From: Micromonospora costi | GTDB taxonomy: Bacteria; Actinomycetota; Actinomycetes; Mycobacteriales; Micromonosporaceae | DNA: 64,000 nt | Direction of reading: 5' to 3' | Assembly (NCBI RefSeq): GCF_003626655.1 | Contig: NZ_RBAN01000002.1 | Location: 248,001 to 312,000, forward strand | Part shown: one piece after another, positions 51,264 through 59,860 of the stretch | How the letters are laid out: every line of letters starts with the position of its first letter | How positions within the stretch are numbered: position 1 is the stretch's first letter | Made by a program: the position numbers and the translations under genes | Notes under the pieces: generated by a model | The model's input: only the letters and a program-made list of their open reading frames with translations | Told to the model about the DNA's origin: nothing | The model's database searches: none

Positions 51264-51613
51264 TTCGGCGAGCTGGCCGGATCGATGCGCTCGATCCAGT
51301 ACTCCCGGGCGAGCGCGTCGACGCCCGCCGGCGAGACCGACCGCAGGTGCACGGTGTTGTCACTGGTGCCGGCGACCCGCCCGTGCTTCTGCAACTCCAG
51401 GATGTGGTACCGCTCCGGGGCGAAGTCCAGCACCACGTCGACGCTGAACCGGCCGCGCTGGTCGGGGTGGTCGCCGACGCCCGGAGCGACCTTGCCGACC
51501 GCCTGGACGCTCAGCCACACCTGCCAGGCGAGGACGAGAAGGACCACCACGCCGATCCGGCGAAGCGCCGGCATCCGGACGACACTAGTCAGGATCGATC
51601 GCAGGGTGGACAT
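51251..51613 (-). CDS. Small membrane-anchored hypothetical protein
   Basis: A 120-aa protein starting at the ATG at 51613, inside the 3' end of the ABC ATPase gene (29-base overlap), with GGGAGG upstream. One transmembrane helix lies near residues 20-36 (I-G-V-V-V-L-L-V-L-A-W), then an extracytoplasmic part of about 80 residues that is mainly beta (F-S-V-D-V-V-L-D-F-A-P-E-R-Y). As the last gene of the importer operon it may be an accessory of the transporter, but I do not recognise a family. Confidence 0.7.
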   Translation of the reverse strand: MSTLRSILTSVVRMPALRRIGVVVLLVLAWQVWLSVQAVGKVAPGVGDHPDQRGRFSVDVVLDFAPERYHILELQKHGRVAGTSDNTVHLRSVSPAGVDALAREYWIERIDPASSPNRRP

Positions 51614-52382
51614 CCTCGGCACCTCCCGTGAGCAGTTCGGTGATCCGGTTGGAGAGGTGGCGGAACTCGGGCAACTGCGTCGTCTCCCGCCAGGTCCTCG
51701 GCCGGGGCAGGTCGACCGTGACGATCTCCCGGACGATGCTCGGCCGCGTCGACAGGACGATCACCCGGTCGGAGAGGAACACCGCCTCGTCGATGTCGTG
51801 CGTCACGAAGAAGACCGTCGGTCGCCGCAACTCGAACACCCGGGTCAGGTCTTCCTGCAGCTTGCGGCGTGTCTGGGCGTCGATGCTCGCGAACGGCTCG
51901 TCCATCAGCATGACGTCCGGCTCGTTGGCGAGCACCCGGGCGACGCCCAGACGCTGCTGCATACCGCCGGACAGCTCGTGCGGGTACTTGTGCTCGAACC
52001 CGGCGAGGCCGACGAGTTCGAGGTACTCCCGGGCGGTCGCTTCGCGCTGCTTGGGCGGGACCCGCTTCATCCGGAGCCCGAAGGCGGCGTTGCCGAGCAC
52101 GGTCTTCCACGGGAAGAGGGCGTGGCTCTGGAAGACGACGCCCCGGTCGGGCCCCGGGCCGTCGACGACACGCCCGCCGACCTTGACGGTCCCCCCGGTC
52201 TGCTTCACGAAGCCGGCGATGATGTTGAGTACGGTCGTCTTCCCGCAGCCGCTCGGGCCGAGGATGGAGACGAACTCTCCCCGGTCGACGGTGAAGGAGA
52301 CGTCACCGATGGCGGTGATCTCCTCGCCGGTGTAGGCGTCGACGTAGTCCTTGCTCAGACCACTGATCTCAAGCGCGGTCAC
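51585..52382 (-). CDS. ABC importer ATPase, nitrate/sulfonate/taurine type
   Basis: A 265-aa ATPase. GTG at 52382 overlaps the permease stop by GTGA. Walker A is G-P-S-G-C-G-K-T-T, the Q-loop is V-V-F-Q-S-H-A-L-F-P-W, the signature is L-S-G-G-M-Q-Q-R, and Walker B is V-M-L-M-D-E-P-F-A-S-I-D with the H-loop in T-H-D-I-D-E-A. L-F-P-W-K-T-V is typical of the TauB/SsuB group. These energise uptake of small anionic compounds. Because the operon also encodes KDG kinase, a sugar acid is a better guess than a sulfonate here. Confidence 0.93.
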   Translation of the reverse strand: MTALEISGLSKDYVDAYTGEEITAIGDVSFTVDRGEFVSILGPSGCGKTTVLNIIAGFVKQTGGTVKVGGRVVDGPGPDRGVVFQSHALFPWKTVLGNAAFGLRMKRVPPKQREATAREYLELVGLAGFEHKYPHELSGGMQQRLGVARVLANEPDVMLMDEPFASIDAQTRRKLQEDLTRVFELRRPTVFFVTHDIDEAVFLSDRVIVLSTRPSIVREIVTVDLPRPRTWRETTQLPEFRHLSNRITELLTGGAEDVHPAIDPD

Positions 52383-53218
52383 TTTCCTGCCTCCGCCTGT
52401 CGAACCAATCCCCATCGCTCGACGGTGGCCCTCTCGAACGGTGCGAGGACGAGCGCGTCCGTCGCGTACCACAGGACGCCGAGCACGATCATGCCGAGGA
52501 AGACCTCGGCGACGTCACCGACCCGTCGGGCGTCGAACATCATGAACCCCACCCCGCTGGTCCCCACGATGATCTCCGCGGCGACCAGGGCCCGCCAGCC
52601 GTAGCCGAGGCCCGTCCGGATGCCGCTGGCCAGGGACGGCAGGGCTCCCGGGACGATCACCTCGAGGAAGACGCGCAGCCGGCCGGCGCCGAGGCTACGC
52701 GCGGCCCGGATCAGTTCGCGGGGTACCTGTTCCACCCCCGCGACGATGCCGAGGACCAGGGGAAACACGATGGTGTAGACGATCACGAAGGTGACCGCGG
52801 TGAGGCTGAAGCCGAACCAGACGATGACGATCGGCAGCCAGGCGATGTCCGCGATCGCCTGGAAGAAGAGCAGCAACGGCCAGGTCAACCGACGCGCCCA
52901 GAACGACATCGCGATGGCGAAGCCGAGCGGCAGGCCGATGAGCAGCCCGAAGCCGACCCCGTACATCAGCCGGGTGAGCGAGTCGGAGAGGTAGCCGGGC
53001 AGCACACCCTTGCGCATCAGCTCGGCGAACTCGCCGACCACGGTGTCCGGCCCGACGAAGAACGCGCCGGGGAAGACGTCGAGCTCGGCCAGCAGCCACC
53101 ACAGGAGTACGACCGGTACGAACGGGCCGAGGGTCCGTACGACGGGATTGACGAGAATCCGGCGCGGCATCGCGACGGTGCGCTTCGGTCGGGCCGAGGC
53201 CCGGGTCGTGACGGCCAC
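52379..53218 (-). CDS. ABC importer permease, SsuC/TauC type
   Basis: A 279-aa inner-membrane permease with six predicted helices. The ABC-coupling loop is L-I-R-A-A-R-S-L-G-A-G (about 170-180), typical E-A-A motif of type I importers. The GTG at 53218 begins one base after the upstream permease's stop, and its end overlaps the ATPase. Together with the neighbour it would form a heterodimeric channel, whereas TauC/SsuC systems usually use one permease gene. Confidence 0.92.
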   Translation of the reverse strand: MAVTTRASARPKRTVAMPRRILVNPVVRTLGPFVPVVLLWWLLAELDVFPGAFFVGPDTVVGEFAELMRKGVLPGYLSDSLTRLMYGVGFGLLIGLPLGFAIAMSFWARRLTWPLLLFFQAIADIAWLPIVIVWFGFSLTAVTFVIVYTIVFPLVLGIVAGVEQVPRELIRAARSLGAGRLRVFLEVIVPGALPSLASGIRTGLGYGWRALVAAEIIVGTSGVGFMMFDARRVGDVAEVFLGMIVLGVLWYATDALVLAPFERATVERWGLVRQAEAGK

Positions 53219-54067
53219 CTACGAGCTCACCGCCTTCATGCCCCACCGCTCCACCGTGCGGCGCTCCAACGGCGCGAGCAGCAGTCGGTCCATCGTCAGC
53301 CAGAGCACACCGATGATCACCATCGCGGTGATGACGACGTCGGTGGAGAACTCGGTCTGCGCCAGGAACAGGGCGTACCCCAGACCGGCGCTGCTCGCGA
53401 TGATCTCGGCGGCGACCAGGCCGCGCCAGCCGTAGCCGAGACCGATCCGCAGGCCGGTCACGATGCTGGGCAGCGCGCCCGGCACGAGGACCTCGAAGAA
53501 CATGCGGATGCGGCCGGTGCCCATCGACCGCGCGGCGCGGAGCAGTTCGATCGGGATCTGCTGGACGCCGAGCATGGCGTTGTAGGTGAGCGCGAAGAAC
53601 ATCGCGTTCCACACGATGAAGATGACCGCCGAGTCGCTGTAGCCGAGCCACAGCGTCGCGATCGGGATCCAGGCGATGCCCGCGAGCGCGACGGAGAACC
53701 GCAACAGCGGCGCGAAGAACGCCGCCAGCGTGGGGCTCACGCCGAGTGCCACGCCGAACGGCAGTGCGGTCACCACCGCGATGGCGGTGCCGACGCCGAC
53801 CCGGCGCAGGCTCGCTCCGAGGTGCCGGAACAGGTCGCCGCTCACCCACATCTCACGCAGCGCCGCGAGCACGTCGGTCACCTGCGGGAAGACCCGCATG
53901 GGGGTGTTGGTGACGGCGACCACGACGGCCCAGACGACGACGAGCAGGACGAACGGCAGGAGGAACCAGAACGCCGACACGAGCCGGCCTCTGGGGCCAC
54001 GGCCCGCGCCGCGCGCTGTCACGCGGCGCGTGCCCTGGCCACGAGTCTCGGTGAGGGTCACGGACAT
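53219..54067 (-). CDS. ABC importer permease, SsuC/TauC type, second copy
   Basis: A 282-aa paralogue of the next permease, with a charged N-terminus and six helices. The coupling loop is L-L-R-A-A-R-S-M-G-T-G, and the two proteins share E-I-I and L-G-Y-G-W-R-x-L-V-A-A-E-I-I segments. Its ATG overlaps the end of the binding-protein gene by ten bases. Duplicated permeases suggest a heterodimer. Confidence 0.92.
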   Translation of the reverse strand: MSVTLTETRGQGTRRVTARGAGRGPRGRLVSAFWFLLPFVLLVVVWAVVVAVTNTPMRVFPQVTDVLAALREMWVSGDLFRHLGASLRRVGVGTAIAVVTALPFGVALGVSPTLAAFFAPLLRFSVALAGIAWIPIATLWLGYSDSAVIFIVWNAMFFALTYNAMLGVQQIPIELLRAARSMGTGRIRMFFEVLVPGALPSIVTGLRIGLGYGWRGLVAAEIIASSAGLGYALFLAQTEFSTDVVITAMVIIGVLWLTMDRLLLAPLERRTVERWGMKAVSS

Positions 54068-55191
54068 GCCTTCATCGCTGCGTCACGGGAGAACTGGTAC
54101 CCGTCGCTGATCGCCGCGGCCTGCGGCACGGCGGGCAGGTCCTCGAAGAGCTCGGGCCTGGACTGCATCACCTGGAGGATCGGTCCCGGCTCGAAGTACT
54201 TGTTGACGTCGAAATCGGCCTCGACCACGTCCTGCTCGGCCAGCAGCCGGCTGATGGTGTCCAGGGCGAGGTAGTTGCACTGGCTGAACCGGCCGTCGAG
54301 TTGTTCGACGTTGTACTGCATGGCCCGGTCCGCCACCTCGGGCTTGGTGCCGGGCAGCCACCGGGCGGCGGACTCCGCAGCGTCGGCCGCGTTCTTGCGC
54401 ATCCACTGGTCCACCCCGGCCCGGGCGGTCAGGAACTTGGTGACGACCTCGGGATTCTGCTCGACGAAGCTGCGGGTCGCGACGATGTAGCCGATGAACG
54501 GGATGTACCCGCCGCCGCGCAGCACCTCCTTGGCGCCGCTCACCTGGTCGGTGATGACGATCGGCCAGGGGTCCCAGACGATGGCCACGTCGATGCCGTT
54601 GGTCTGCAGCGCCACGGCCATGTCCGGTGGCGCGGTGTTGACGATCCGCACATCGGTCGCGGCCAGGTTGGCCTTCTGCAGAAGGCCGAGCAGGTAGAGA
54701 TGGTTGATCGAGCCGACCGAGACCCCGATCCGCTTGCCCTTCAGGGTGGCCAGGTTGGTGCCGTCGATGCCGGCCTTGTCGGTCGCGACCACCGCCATCG
54801 TCCGGTCGATGCTGCGCTGGGTGGACGAGCCGGTGTAGTTGCCGAGCAGGACCAGGTCGATCCCCTTCTGGGCAGCGGAGATGATCGGCGTACCGGCCTG
54901 CACGAAGTCGACGCTGCCCGACTGCAACGCGTTCAGGGCGTCCACTCCGGTGGGGAACGGCTGGGCCAGCTCCACGTCCAGACCCTGCTCCTCGAACTGT
55001 CCCGTCTCCAGGGCGACGGGCAGCCCGATCTGGTCGATCGCGGAGACGTACCCGGCCCGCACCTTGACGATCCCGCCCTGGCCGTCGCCAACCGGGTCGT
55101 CGTCGACGGTGGAACCCCCGCCGCATGCGGCCAGGAGCGTCATGACCGCCACCGCCGCCGCAGTGATCATCGAACGCCTAAGATATGACAA
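54058..55191 (-). CDS. ABC importer substrate-binding lipoprotein, SsuA/TauA type
   Basis: A 377-aa lipoprotein. The TTG at 55191 follows GGGAGG by eight bases; an ATG at 55170 is the alternative. The signal peptide ends with a lipobox L-A-A-C near residue 22. The mature protein has the NMT1/SsuA two-lobe pattern: A-G-Y-V-S-A-I-D-Q-I-G-L-P-V-A-L-E-T-G, then G-S-V-D-F-V-Q-A-G-T-P and G-I-D-V-A-I-V-W-D-P. This group binds sulfonates, nitrate, thiamine precursors and aromatic acids. Its first codons overlap the KDG kinase gene by 14 bases, linking uptake to KDG metabolism. Confidence 0.92.
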   Translation of the reverse strand: MSYLRRSMITAAAVAVMTLLAACGGGSTVDDDPVGDGQGGIVKVRAGYVSAIDQIGLPVALETGQFEEQGLDVELAQPFPTGVDALNALQSGSVDFVQAGTPIISAAQKGIDLVLLGNYTGSSTQRSIDRTMAVVATDKAGIDGTNLATLKGKRIGVSVGSINHLYLLGLLQKANLAATDVRIVNTAPPDMAVALQTNGIDVAIVWDPWPIVITDQVSGAKEVLRGGGYIPFIGYIVATRSFVEQNPEVVTKFLTARAGVDQWMRKNAADAAESAARWLPGTKPEVADRAMQYNVEQLDGRFSQCNYLALDTISRLLAEQDVVEADFDVNKYFEPGPILQVMQSRPELFEDLPAVPQAAAISDGYQFSRDAAMKACP

Positions 55192-56149
55192 CAGAATCGC
55201 CTCCCGCTAGTTGTCGGCCGCCGTCGTCTTCGTGCAGAGCGGCCAGAATTGCGTCGCGACGAGGAATCGGGTTCACCGCTCCGTGCCCTTGCGTCGTGAG
55301 TGCTCCCGCGATCGCGGCGTACCGTGCGGCCTCGACCGGGGAGTCCCCGTCGACGAGGCGGGCCAGGAAGGCGCCGTCGAACGCGTCGCCGGCGCCGGTG
55401 CTGTCCACGGGCACGACGGGGTGCGGTGCGATCTCGCTGATCTGGTCCTTGTGCCAGAGCAGCGCGCCCTGCTCGCCCATCTTCAGCACCACGATCCGGG
55501 GGCCGAGGGCCACGAACCACCTGAGGATGTCGTTCGGCGTCGTGCGCTCGCTCAGCAGCCGGCCCTCCTCGATGTTCGGCAGCGCCACATCGCACAGTTG
55601 CACACTGCGGGTGATGACCGCCCGGGCCCGTTCCAGCGGCCACAGCGTAGGTCGGTAGTTCGGGTCGTAGCTGACCAGCGTCGACCGCTCGCGGGCGGCG
55701 TGCATCGCGTGGAAGGCGGCGTCACACGCCGACGTGCTGATCGCCTGGGTGATCCCGGAGACGTGCAGGGCCGCCGCCGCCTCGATGGCCGAAAGCGGAA
55801 CGTCCTGCGGGCTGAGACGGCTCGACGGCGAACCGGCCCGGTAGTACGTGAAGGAACTGCTGCGGCTGTCGCGGGAGATGAAGTAGATGCCCGTTCGCCC
55901 GCCCCGCTCCCGCACGACGTGGGTCGTGTCGACTCCCTCGCGCTCCCACAGGCGCAGCAGCGCGCCGCCGAACCCGTCGTCGCCGATGCGGGTGATGTAC
56001 CCCGCGCTCGCACCCGACCGGCTTGCCGCGACGATGGCGTTGGACGTGTCGCCGCCGAAGCCGACCGAGAACTGCTCGGCCGCGTCGAGGGGCCGGTCCT
56101 GCACGGAGCTGAACTCGAGCAGCGGTTCACCGAGGGCGAGTACGTGCAT
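55178..56149 (-). CDS. kdgK: 2-keto-3-deoxygluconate kinase (PfkB family)
   Basis: A 323-aa sugar kinase. The N-terminus has G-E-P-L-L-E-F and G-F-G-G-D-T-S-N-A, the substrate-binding start of KDG kinases. The C-terminal PfkB signature is D-S-T-G-A-G-D-A-F-D-G-A-F (about 255-267), with the catalytic Asp in G-A-G-D. Y-F-I-S-R-D-S-R and Y-Y-R-A-G-S-P in the substrate loop fit KDG rather than ribose. The product KDPG would be split by the aldolase at 50490. The gene follows the RraA-like gene by nine bases. Confidence 0.9.
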   Translation of the reverse strand: MHVLALGEPLLEFSSVQDRPLDAAEQFSVGFGGDTSNAIVAASRSGASAGYITRIGDDGFGGALLRLWEREGVDTTHVVRERGGRTGIYFISRDSRSSSFTYYRAGSPSSRLSPQDVPLSAIEAAAALHVSGITQAISTSACDAAFHAMHAARERSTLVSYDPNYRPTLWPLERARAVITRSVQLCDVALPNIEEGRLLSERTTPNDILRWFVALGPRIVVLKMGEQGALLWHKDQISEIAPHPVVPVDSTGAGDAFDGAFLARLVDGDSPVEAARYAAIAGALTTQGHGAVNPIPRRDAILAALHEDDGGRQLAGGDSVVIS

Positions 56150-56158
56150 GGCTGCCTC

Positions 56159-56812
56159 TCACACCCGGTTGTGCTTCGCGATGCCGGTGAGCAGGGAGCC
56201 CGTTTCGTGGATCATCCTGGTCTGCTCCCGCTCGCGCGCCTCGATGACTTGCGCGGCCTCCAGCACCTCGGCCATCCGGGCGACCGGGACGCAGACCACG
56301 CCATCGCTGTCGGCGATGATCAAATCACCGGGAGAGATCGTCACGCCACCCATGTCGACCGGCTCGTTCAACGACACCGTCCGGTAGCGCCCGACCGTGG
56401 TCGCCGGAACACTGCCCCTCGCGTAGATCGGCAGGTTCGGGTAGTCGCGCCGGATCTCCTCCACGTCCCGCACGCACGCGTCGAGGACCGCGCCGCCGAT
56501 GCCCCGCACCGAGGCGCCGGCCGCCATGAGCCCGCCCCACACCGCGACGTCGGCCCCGCCGGCCGCGATGCAGATCACGCTGCCCGGTTCCGACTCCTCG
56601 ATCGCGCGCAGGGCGTACGTCGGCGGCTCCGCAGTTTCCGACGGCTCCTCCAGCACGGTGACGGCCGGGCCGACGAGCTTGCCGGGCAGGATCGGCCGGA
56701 TGCCGCCGGTCAGGTATCCGCGGACCCCGAACTGCTCGACGGCATCCGCGACGGACGCGGTGGCCAGGGCCCGGTAGGCGTCGATCATCTCCTGAGGCGG
56801 CACGACAAGCAC
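56159..56812 (-). CDS. RraA-like protein (aldolase-type)
   Basis: A 217-aa protein of the RraA/HMG aldolase superfamily. The GTG at 56812 follows AAAGGA; a longer open frame runs backward into the upstream gene without meaning. The signature is A-A-G-G-A-D-V-A-V-W-G-G-L-M-A-A (about 89-104) followed by G-A-V-L-D-A-C-V-R-D and D-L-I-I-A-D-S-D-G-V-V. The G-G-x-x-R/D pattern and D-G-V resemble 4-hydroxy-4-methyl-2-oxoglutarate aldolases, which cleave 2-keto acids to pyruvate. In this operon it may process a 2-keto sugar acid. Pure RNase E inhibitor function is unlikely here. Confidence 0.88.
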   Translation of the reverse strand: MLVVPPQEMIDAYRALATASVADAVEQFGVRGYLTGGIRPILPGKLVGPAVTVLEEPSETAEPPTYALRAIEESEPGSVICIAAGGADVAVWGGLMAAGASVRGIGGAVLDACVRDVEEIRRDYPNLPIYARGSVPATTVGRYRTVSLNEPVDMGGVTISPGDLIIADSDGVVCVPVARMAEVLEAAQVIEAREREQTRMIHETGSLLTGIAKHNRV

Positions 56813-56843
56813 GTGGTTGTCCTTTCGTTGCGATCGTTGGTGG

Positions 56844-57617
56844 TCAACGGCAGAGCCAACCGCCGTCGACGACGAGGATGTGGCCGTGGACGTAGGCGGC
56901 CGCGTCGGAGGCCAGGAAGACGGCCGCGCCCACGAGGTCGTCCGGGGTGGCCCAGCGGCCGGCGGGGATCCGGGCGGTGATCTCGGCCCGGCGCCGCAGG
57001 TCACCACGCAGGTCGGCGGTCACCGCCGTCTCGACGTAGCCCGGGGCGATGGCGTTGACGTTGATCCCACGGCCGGCCCACTCGTTGGCCAGCGCCTTGG
57101 TGAGCCCGCCGATCGCGTGCTTGCTCGCCGCGTAGGACGGGACGAACATCCCGCCCTGGAAACTGAGCACCGACGCGATGTTGATGATCTTCCCGCCGCC
57201 GCGTTGGAGCATCCGGGCGCCGGCGGTACGGGCGAAGTGGAACGCGGCGTGCGCGTTCACCTCCATCACCTCGTACCAGTCGCCGTCGCTGAACGTCTCG
57301 GCCGGCGCCCGGCGGATCACGCCCGCGTTGTTGACGAGAATGTCGATGTCGTGGGAATCGAACAGCGACTCGATGAACGCGGGCCGGCCGGCGGTGTCCA
57401 ACAAATCGAACTGGACCGCCGACGCCCGGGCGCCGATCGCCTGCGCCTGTTCGGTCACCTCTGAAAGGTCGTCGCGCTCGGACAACAGAACCAGATCCGC
57501 GCCGACAGCCGCGAAGCCCAGGGCAATAGCACGGCCGATGCCGGTGCCGGCGCCGGTGACAAGGGCACGCCGGCCGTCGAGGCGGAACATCGGCGGCGCC
57601 TTCTCCGTCACGGGCAC
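56844..57617 (-). CDS. kduD: 2-deoxy-D-gluconate 3-dehydrogenase-like SDR
   Basis: A 257-aa short-chain dehydrogenase. The GTG at 57617 follows an AGGGGA. The cofactor motif is T-G-A-G-T-G-I-G (about 21-28), N-N-A-G lies near 95, the catalytic Ser is in N-I-A-S-V-L-S-F and Tyr-Lys in Y-A-A-S-K (about 160-164). N-N-A-G-V-I-R-R-A-P-A and G-Y-V-E-T strongly resemble KduD, which interconverts 2,5-diketo-3-deoxygluconate and KDG. It is the first gene of the leftward operon. Confidence 0.85.
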   Translation of the reverse strand: MPVTEKAPPMFRLDGRRALVTGAGTGIGRAIALGFAAVGADLVLLSERDDLSEVTEQAQAIGARASAVQFDLLDTAGRPAFIESLFDSHDIDILVNNAGVIRRAPAETFSDGDWYEVMEVNAHAAFHFARTAGARMLQRGGGKIINIASVLSFQGGMFVPSYAASKHAIGGLTKALANEWAGRGINVNAIAPGYVETAVTADLRGDLRRRAEITARIPAGRWATPDDLVGAAVFLASDAAAYVHGHILVVDGGWLCR

Positions 57618-58329
57618 GACGTCCCCTCACCTCTCGCCGGGCTGGTGCCACCATTGGTGGTGCGGACGAGACTAGGCGAGTTGTTGCGGGCCGTTAACAA
57701 CGGAAATCAAATGGGCGTATCCACATAACGGATGTCGGGGGCGGGACGCGGTGACCCGCACCGGGGCGCACCGGACGACAACCTCCGTCGGCGGCGGCGA
57801 CCCGGTCGGGTGCGGGGCAAGGTGCCGGGCAGCTGTCGCCGGCCGGGCACACCAGCGCCGGTCACGGCGAGGACCGGGGTGCGTACGACGGCTGTGCGGC
57901 GTTCGGCGGGATTGTCCCCTCAGGCCAAGACGGCCGCAACCGCTGGCATAGGCGCTTGTCGACAGCCGCGGTCAGCGCGAATTCGGTATCCGAATGATCG
58001 CATCCGTAACTCGCACTTAACCGGCAGTGACGAATGCCTATAGCATCTGGCCCCACGAACAACCGATCATCCCGCGGCCGGTCAGCAAGGTTTTGTCTCG
58101 ACCATTTCCGGCGCGCCGGGAACTCGGTGGGGCGCGGCCTGTCCATCGCTCGGCCAAGCAATACCGAGCCGACGCGACGCCAGAAGGGAGCGAGGCCAAA
58201 AGCGTAGCGCATTGACGACCTCGGGTTCGCCCGGAAGCTGTCGCACGTCCCGTCGGCCCTGCCGTTTCGGGCCCGTTTTCTGATCCTGTTACCCGATCCC
58301 TGAGAGCGCACAGAGAGGGCAAGAACCTC
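57618..58329. other. Divergent regulatory region between the kduD operon and the exported dehydratase gene
   Basis: About 710 bases, no gene. The 57,660-57,730 part is AT-richer, with a CCGTT-AAC-AACGG palindrome. The middle is GC-rich and featureless to me. No RNA was recognised. Confidence 0.45.
57691..57703. promoter_or_regulatory. Operator candidate upstream of the kduD operon
   Basis: CCGTT-AAC-AACGG is a 13-base inverted repeat, about 75 bases before the kduD start. Its reverse strand contains CCGTTGTTAA, close to CGGTTGTTAA in front of the LysR gene at 63471. Both may bind the same regulator. Confidence 0.45.
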
Positions 58330-59730
58330 ATGACGGCAAATTCGAACCTCGGACGACGGGGGTTCCTGGGCATGGCCGCAGCCGGCGCGGGCGGGCTGAG
58401 CCTGGCGGGGCTCGTCTCGTCTCCGATGGAGGACCAGGTCGCGTACGCCACGCAGAACGTGTCGAAGACCTCCAGCCCGTCGGACCTCAAGATCACCGAC
58501 CTGCGCACCGTCACGTTGCGCGGCGTGCCGTTCCGCAGCACGATCGTCCGCATCGACACCAACCAGGGGTTGTACGGCCTGGGTGAGGTGCGCGACGACG
58601 GCGACCGGCGGTACGCGCTGCTGCTGAAGAGCCGGCTGGTGGGCCAGAACCCGCTCAACGTCGAGAAGCTGTTCAAGATGCTCAAGCAGTTCGGCGGGCA
58701 CGGCCGCCAGGGCGGCGGCGTGTCGGCCGTGGAGATGGCCCTGTGGGACATCGCCGGCAAGGCCTACGGGGTGCCTGTCTACCAGCTGCTCGGCGGAAAG
58801 TACCGCGACCGGGTCCGGGCCTACGCCGACGCCGCGGTGTCGAACAACCCGAAGACCTACGCCCAGCGCATGAAGGACCGGGTCAAGGAGGGCTACACCT
58901 TCCTGAAGATGGACCTTGGCATCGAGATGATCCAGGACGTCAAGGGAGCCTTCAACGGCAGGAACCTGTGGCCGGGAGACCTCGCGCAGTACAACTTCAC
59001 GCCCGGCGGGTACGGCGCCACCCTGCACCCGTTCACCAGGGTCCAGCTGACCCGTAAGGGCCTGGACGCGATGGCCGACTACGTCGAGGCCGTGCGCGAC
59101 GCCGTCGGCTACGGCGTCCCGATCGGCCACGACCACATGGGGCACTTCGGCATCAACGACCAGATCAAGCTGGCCCAACGCCTCGAGGAGTACGCGCCGG
59201 CGTACATGGAGGACGTCGTGGCGTGGATGTACACCAAGCAGTTCAAGCAGTTCCGGGAGGCGACGAACGTACCGGTGATGACCGGCGAGGACATCTACGG
59301 GCTCGAGGCGTTCAAGGAGCTCATCGACGCCGAGGCCGTCGACATCGTCCACCCGGACCCGGCCACCGCCGGCGGCATCCTCGAGACCAAGAAGATCGGC
59401 GACTACGCCGAGGAACACGGCGTCCCGATGTTCCTGCACTACGCCGGGTCGCCGGTGGGGGCGATGGCCGCCGTGCACATCGCGGCGGCGACCCAGAACT
59501 TCGTCGCGCTGGAGAACCACTCGTTCGAGGTCGAAGGCTGGGACAACATCATCAACGGCCCGGCCAAGCCGCTCGTGAAGGACGGCTTCTACACCGTGCC
59601 GCAGGGGCCCGGCCTGGGTGTCGAGCTGAACGAGCAGGAGGTCAAGCGCCGGATGGATCCCGCCGAGGGGTACTTCAACCCGACGCCGGAGTGGGACAAG
59701 GCCAACTCGCACGACCGCATCTGGAGCTGA
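58330..59730 (+). CDS. Tat-exported enolase-superfamily dehydratase
   Basis: A 466-aa protein of the mandelate racemase/sugar-acid dehydratase group. Residues 8-30 form a Tat signal (G-R-R-G-F-L-G-M). The N-terminal capping domain follows, then the barrel: A-L-W-D-I-A-G-K, F-L-K-M-D-L-G at the second strand, G-H-D-H-M-G-H-F-G near 260, M-E-D-V-V near 297, and V-M-T-G-E-D-I-Y-G near 315. Relatives dehydrate aldonates such as gluconate, mannonate and galactonate to 2-keto-3-deoxy acids and are cytoplasmic. An export signal on such an enzyme is unusual. The H-D-H-M and G-E-D acidic residues suggest the metal site is intact. Confidence 0.85.
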   Translation: MTANSNLGRRGFLGMAAAGAGGLSLAGLVSSPMEDQVAYATQNVSKTSSPSDLKITDLRTVTLRGVPFRSTIVRIDTNQGLYGLGEVRDDGDRRYALLLKSRLVGQNPLNVEKLFKMLKQFGGHGRQGGGVSAVEMALWDIAGKAYGVPVYQLLGGKYRDRVRAYADAAVSNNPKTYAQRMKDRVKEGYTFLKMDLGIEMIQDVKGAFNGRNLWPGDLAQYNFTPGGYGATLHPFTRVQLTRKGLDAMADYVEAVRDAVGYGVPIGHDHMGHFGINDQIKLAQRLEEYAPAYMEDVVAWMYTKQFKQFREATNVPVMTGEDIYGLEAFKELIDAEAVDIVHPDPATAGGILETKKIGDYAEEHGVPMFLHYAGSPVGAMAAVHIAAATQNFVALENHSFEVEGWDNIINGPAKPLVKDGFYTVPQGPGLGVELNEQEVKRRMDPAEGYFNPTPEWDKANSHDRIWS

Positions 59731-59783
59731 CACGCGAGCGGCCGCCGCACCCCGAACGCCGCGGCGGCGGACCACGTACCGAG

Positions 59784-59815
59784 AAGGGGGCCGACCCGTG
59801 CGGGTCGGCCCCCTT
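59784..59815. terminator. Hairpin terminator after the exported dehydratase gene
   Basis: AAGGGGGCCGACCC-GTGC-GGGTCGGCCCCCTT: perfect 14-base arms, about 55 bases after the stop at 59730. It also lies downstream of the converging GroEL paralogue, which ends at 59861, and may serve both. Confidence 0.9.
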
Positions 59816-59860
59816 CCGCGCCGCCGCCCACCCGTGGGACCCGACCGGCCCCGCGCGTGG